A stretch of DNA of 15,300 bases from DASSNR01 sp036278935. GTDB lineage: Bacteria; Gemmatimonadota; Gemmatimonadetes; Gemmatimonadales; Gemmatimonadaceae. This document shows, piece by piece, positions 14,617-15,300 of this stretch. The stretch is from assembly GCA_036278935.1 (NCBI GenBank), contig DASUKA010000070.1, forward strand, positions 1 to 15,300. The letters are read 5' to 3'. Position numbers and translations under genes: made by a program. The notes below the pieces were generated by a model. It searched no databases. It was given only the letters and a program-made list of their open reading frames with translations, and was not told the DNA's origin. Each line of letters opens with the position of its first letter. Positions within the stretch are counted from its first letter, which is position 1.

Positions 14617-15282
14617 ATGACGTACCGCACGTTCAGGTGGTCCGCGATGATCGGCGCGGCGATGGGATCGCTCGCCGCCGCCGCGCCGGTGCTCGCGCAA
14701 GGGTGGCACTATCCATCGTTTACGCCACCGCGTGTGCAGACGCGCGAGCTCAGCCTGGGCGTGGCCGGGGATGGGGACGCGGGAACCGTGCTCGTGGGAC
14801 AGTGGCGGGAAGGGATCACCCCCACCTCGGAGCTGATGTTCGATCTCGGCTTCGCCAGCCCCAATCACCAGGATACACACGTGCTCCTCGGCGGAGCGTA
14901 CGGCTATCAGCTCTCGCGGGCCACGACAAATCAGCCGCTCGACGCCCTGCTCACCGTGGGCATCTACGGCGCGTTTGGCAACCCGCTCAACCTCGTGCGT
15001 ATCCCGATCGGCGTATCGATCGGCCACCGATTTCCGCTGAAGGGGCAGATGGCCATCACGCCGTACGTGCATCCGCGCGTCTCGTTCGATTTCTTCAGCG
15101 GGCAGCCCAACATCAGCGATAAGAGCAACGTCACCATCAACTTCGATATCGGCGGTAATCTCGAGCTCACACCGCAGCTCTCACTGCGCGCCAGCATCCT
15201 GGTCGCCGGCGGCAACACCTTCAGCGGCGACAACACCGGATTCGGCCTGGCGCTCGCCTATCGGCCGCCGGGACTGCGGTAG
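14617..15282 (+). CDS. Predicted outer-membrane beta-barrel protein (second of a tandem pair)
   Basis: 221 residues. GAGGAG at 14606-14611 sits five bases before the ATG, a strong ribosome site. The signal peptide is MTYRTFRWSAMIGAAMGSLAAAAPVLA with cleavage at VLA-QGW (about residue 27). The rest is strand-rich: LSLGVAGDGDAGTVLVGQW, ELMFDLGFAS, HVLLGGAYGYQLS, IPIGVSIGHRFPL, ITPYVHPRVSFDF, NFDIGGNLELTPQLSLRASILVAGG, and a closing GFGLALAYRP. Lines of evidence for the barrel are strand pattern and export only; no functional motif is recognised. It resembles the preceding gene in order and spacing of several strands. The stop is followed immediately by the start of another heptamer repeat arm. 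Confidence 0.75.
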   Translation: MTYRTFRWSAMIGAAMGSLAAAAPVLAQGWHYPSFTPPRVQTRELSLGVAGDGDAGTVLVGQWREGITPTSELMFDLGFASPNHQDTHVLLGGAYGYQLSRATTNQPLDALLTVGIYGAFGNPLNLVRIPIGVSIGHRFPLKGQMAITPYVHPRVSFDFFSGQPNISDKSNVTINFDIGGNLELTPQLSLRASILVAGGNTFSGDNTGFGLALAYRPPGLR

Positions 15283-15300
15283 CGGGAGGCGAGAGGCGAG
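15283..15300. repeat. Start of another heptamer-arm element (H), cut by the window edge
   Basis: The last bases read GGGAGGC, GAGAGGC, GAG: the same 7-base purine units as the arms of elements C and E. It begins directly after the second barrel gene's stop codon, as element G does after atpG. The core and partner arm would lie to the right of the window. Confidence 0.6.

Overview
The window is GC-rich bacterial chromosome. The most likely source is a Gemmatimonadota-like bacterium. That is an inference from gene style, a stand-alone F1 cluster with a very short epsilon subunit, and an imuA/imuB/dnaE2 mutagenesis cassette; no rRNA or other taxonomic marker is present. Coding density is high and there are no tRNA genes, rRNA genes, CRISPR arrays or transposase genes.

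Layout. Bases 1-2184 (minus strand) hold the N-terminal 728 codons of dnaE2, open at the left edge. A convergent pair follows: nudC (plus, 2351-3328) and a VOC/glyoxalase-fold gene (minus, 3342-3749), the latter divergent from a MarR-type regulator (plus, 3920-4375). imuB and imuA (minus, 4493-6623) overlap by 113 bases, so the mutasome cassette is present but split by three unrelated genes. A plus-strand run begins at 6933: an MlaF-type ABC ATPase, a Nudix hydrolase and a receiver-like/AraC-type regulator, joined by one-base TGATG overlaps. Next comes an F1 ATP synthase operon, atpA-atpG-atpD-atpC (9164-13620), without atpH or Fo genes, read from a promoter carrying a Rex/CRP-like palindrome. 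Two tandem, probably paralogous, outer-membrane beta-barrel genes close the window (13839-15282).

Two features stand out. (1) Seven or eight copies or fragments of one kind of short palindromic element are scattered through the window. Each has inverted arms made of degenerate purine-rich 7-base units (8-base in one copy) around a short core. The arm sequence differs from copy to copy but stays complementary to its partner within a copy. Three lie in frame inside the mutasome genes dnaE2 (two) and imuB (one, a single arm); the rest are intergenic, including one between atpG and atpD. I know of no named family with this structure. (2) dnaE2 and imuA both have the direct repeat ACCGAA-N5-ACCGAA upstream, spaced 11 bases. 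This is the same phasing as the GTTC-N7-GTTC LexA box of alphaproteobacteria, and it suggests a shared damage-response operator that co-regulates the split cassette.

How the genes work together. ImuA (RecA-like), ImuB (inactive Y-family scaffold) and DnaE2 (error-prone polymerase) are expected to form a translesion mutasome. AtpA/G/D/C form the catalytic F1 head, with Fo and delta encoded elsewhere. The MlaF-like ATPase probably powers a lipid transporter whose membrane parts are not in this window.
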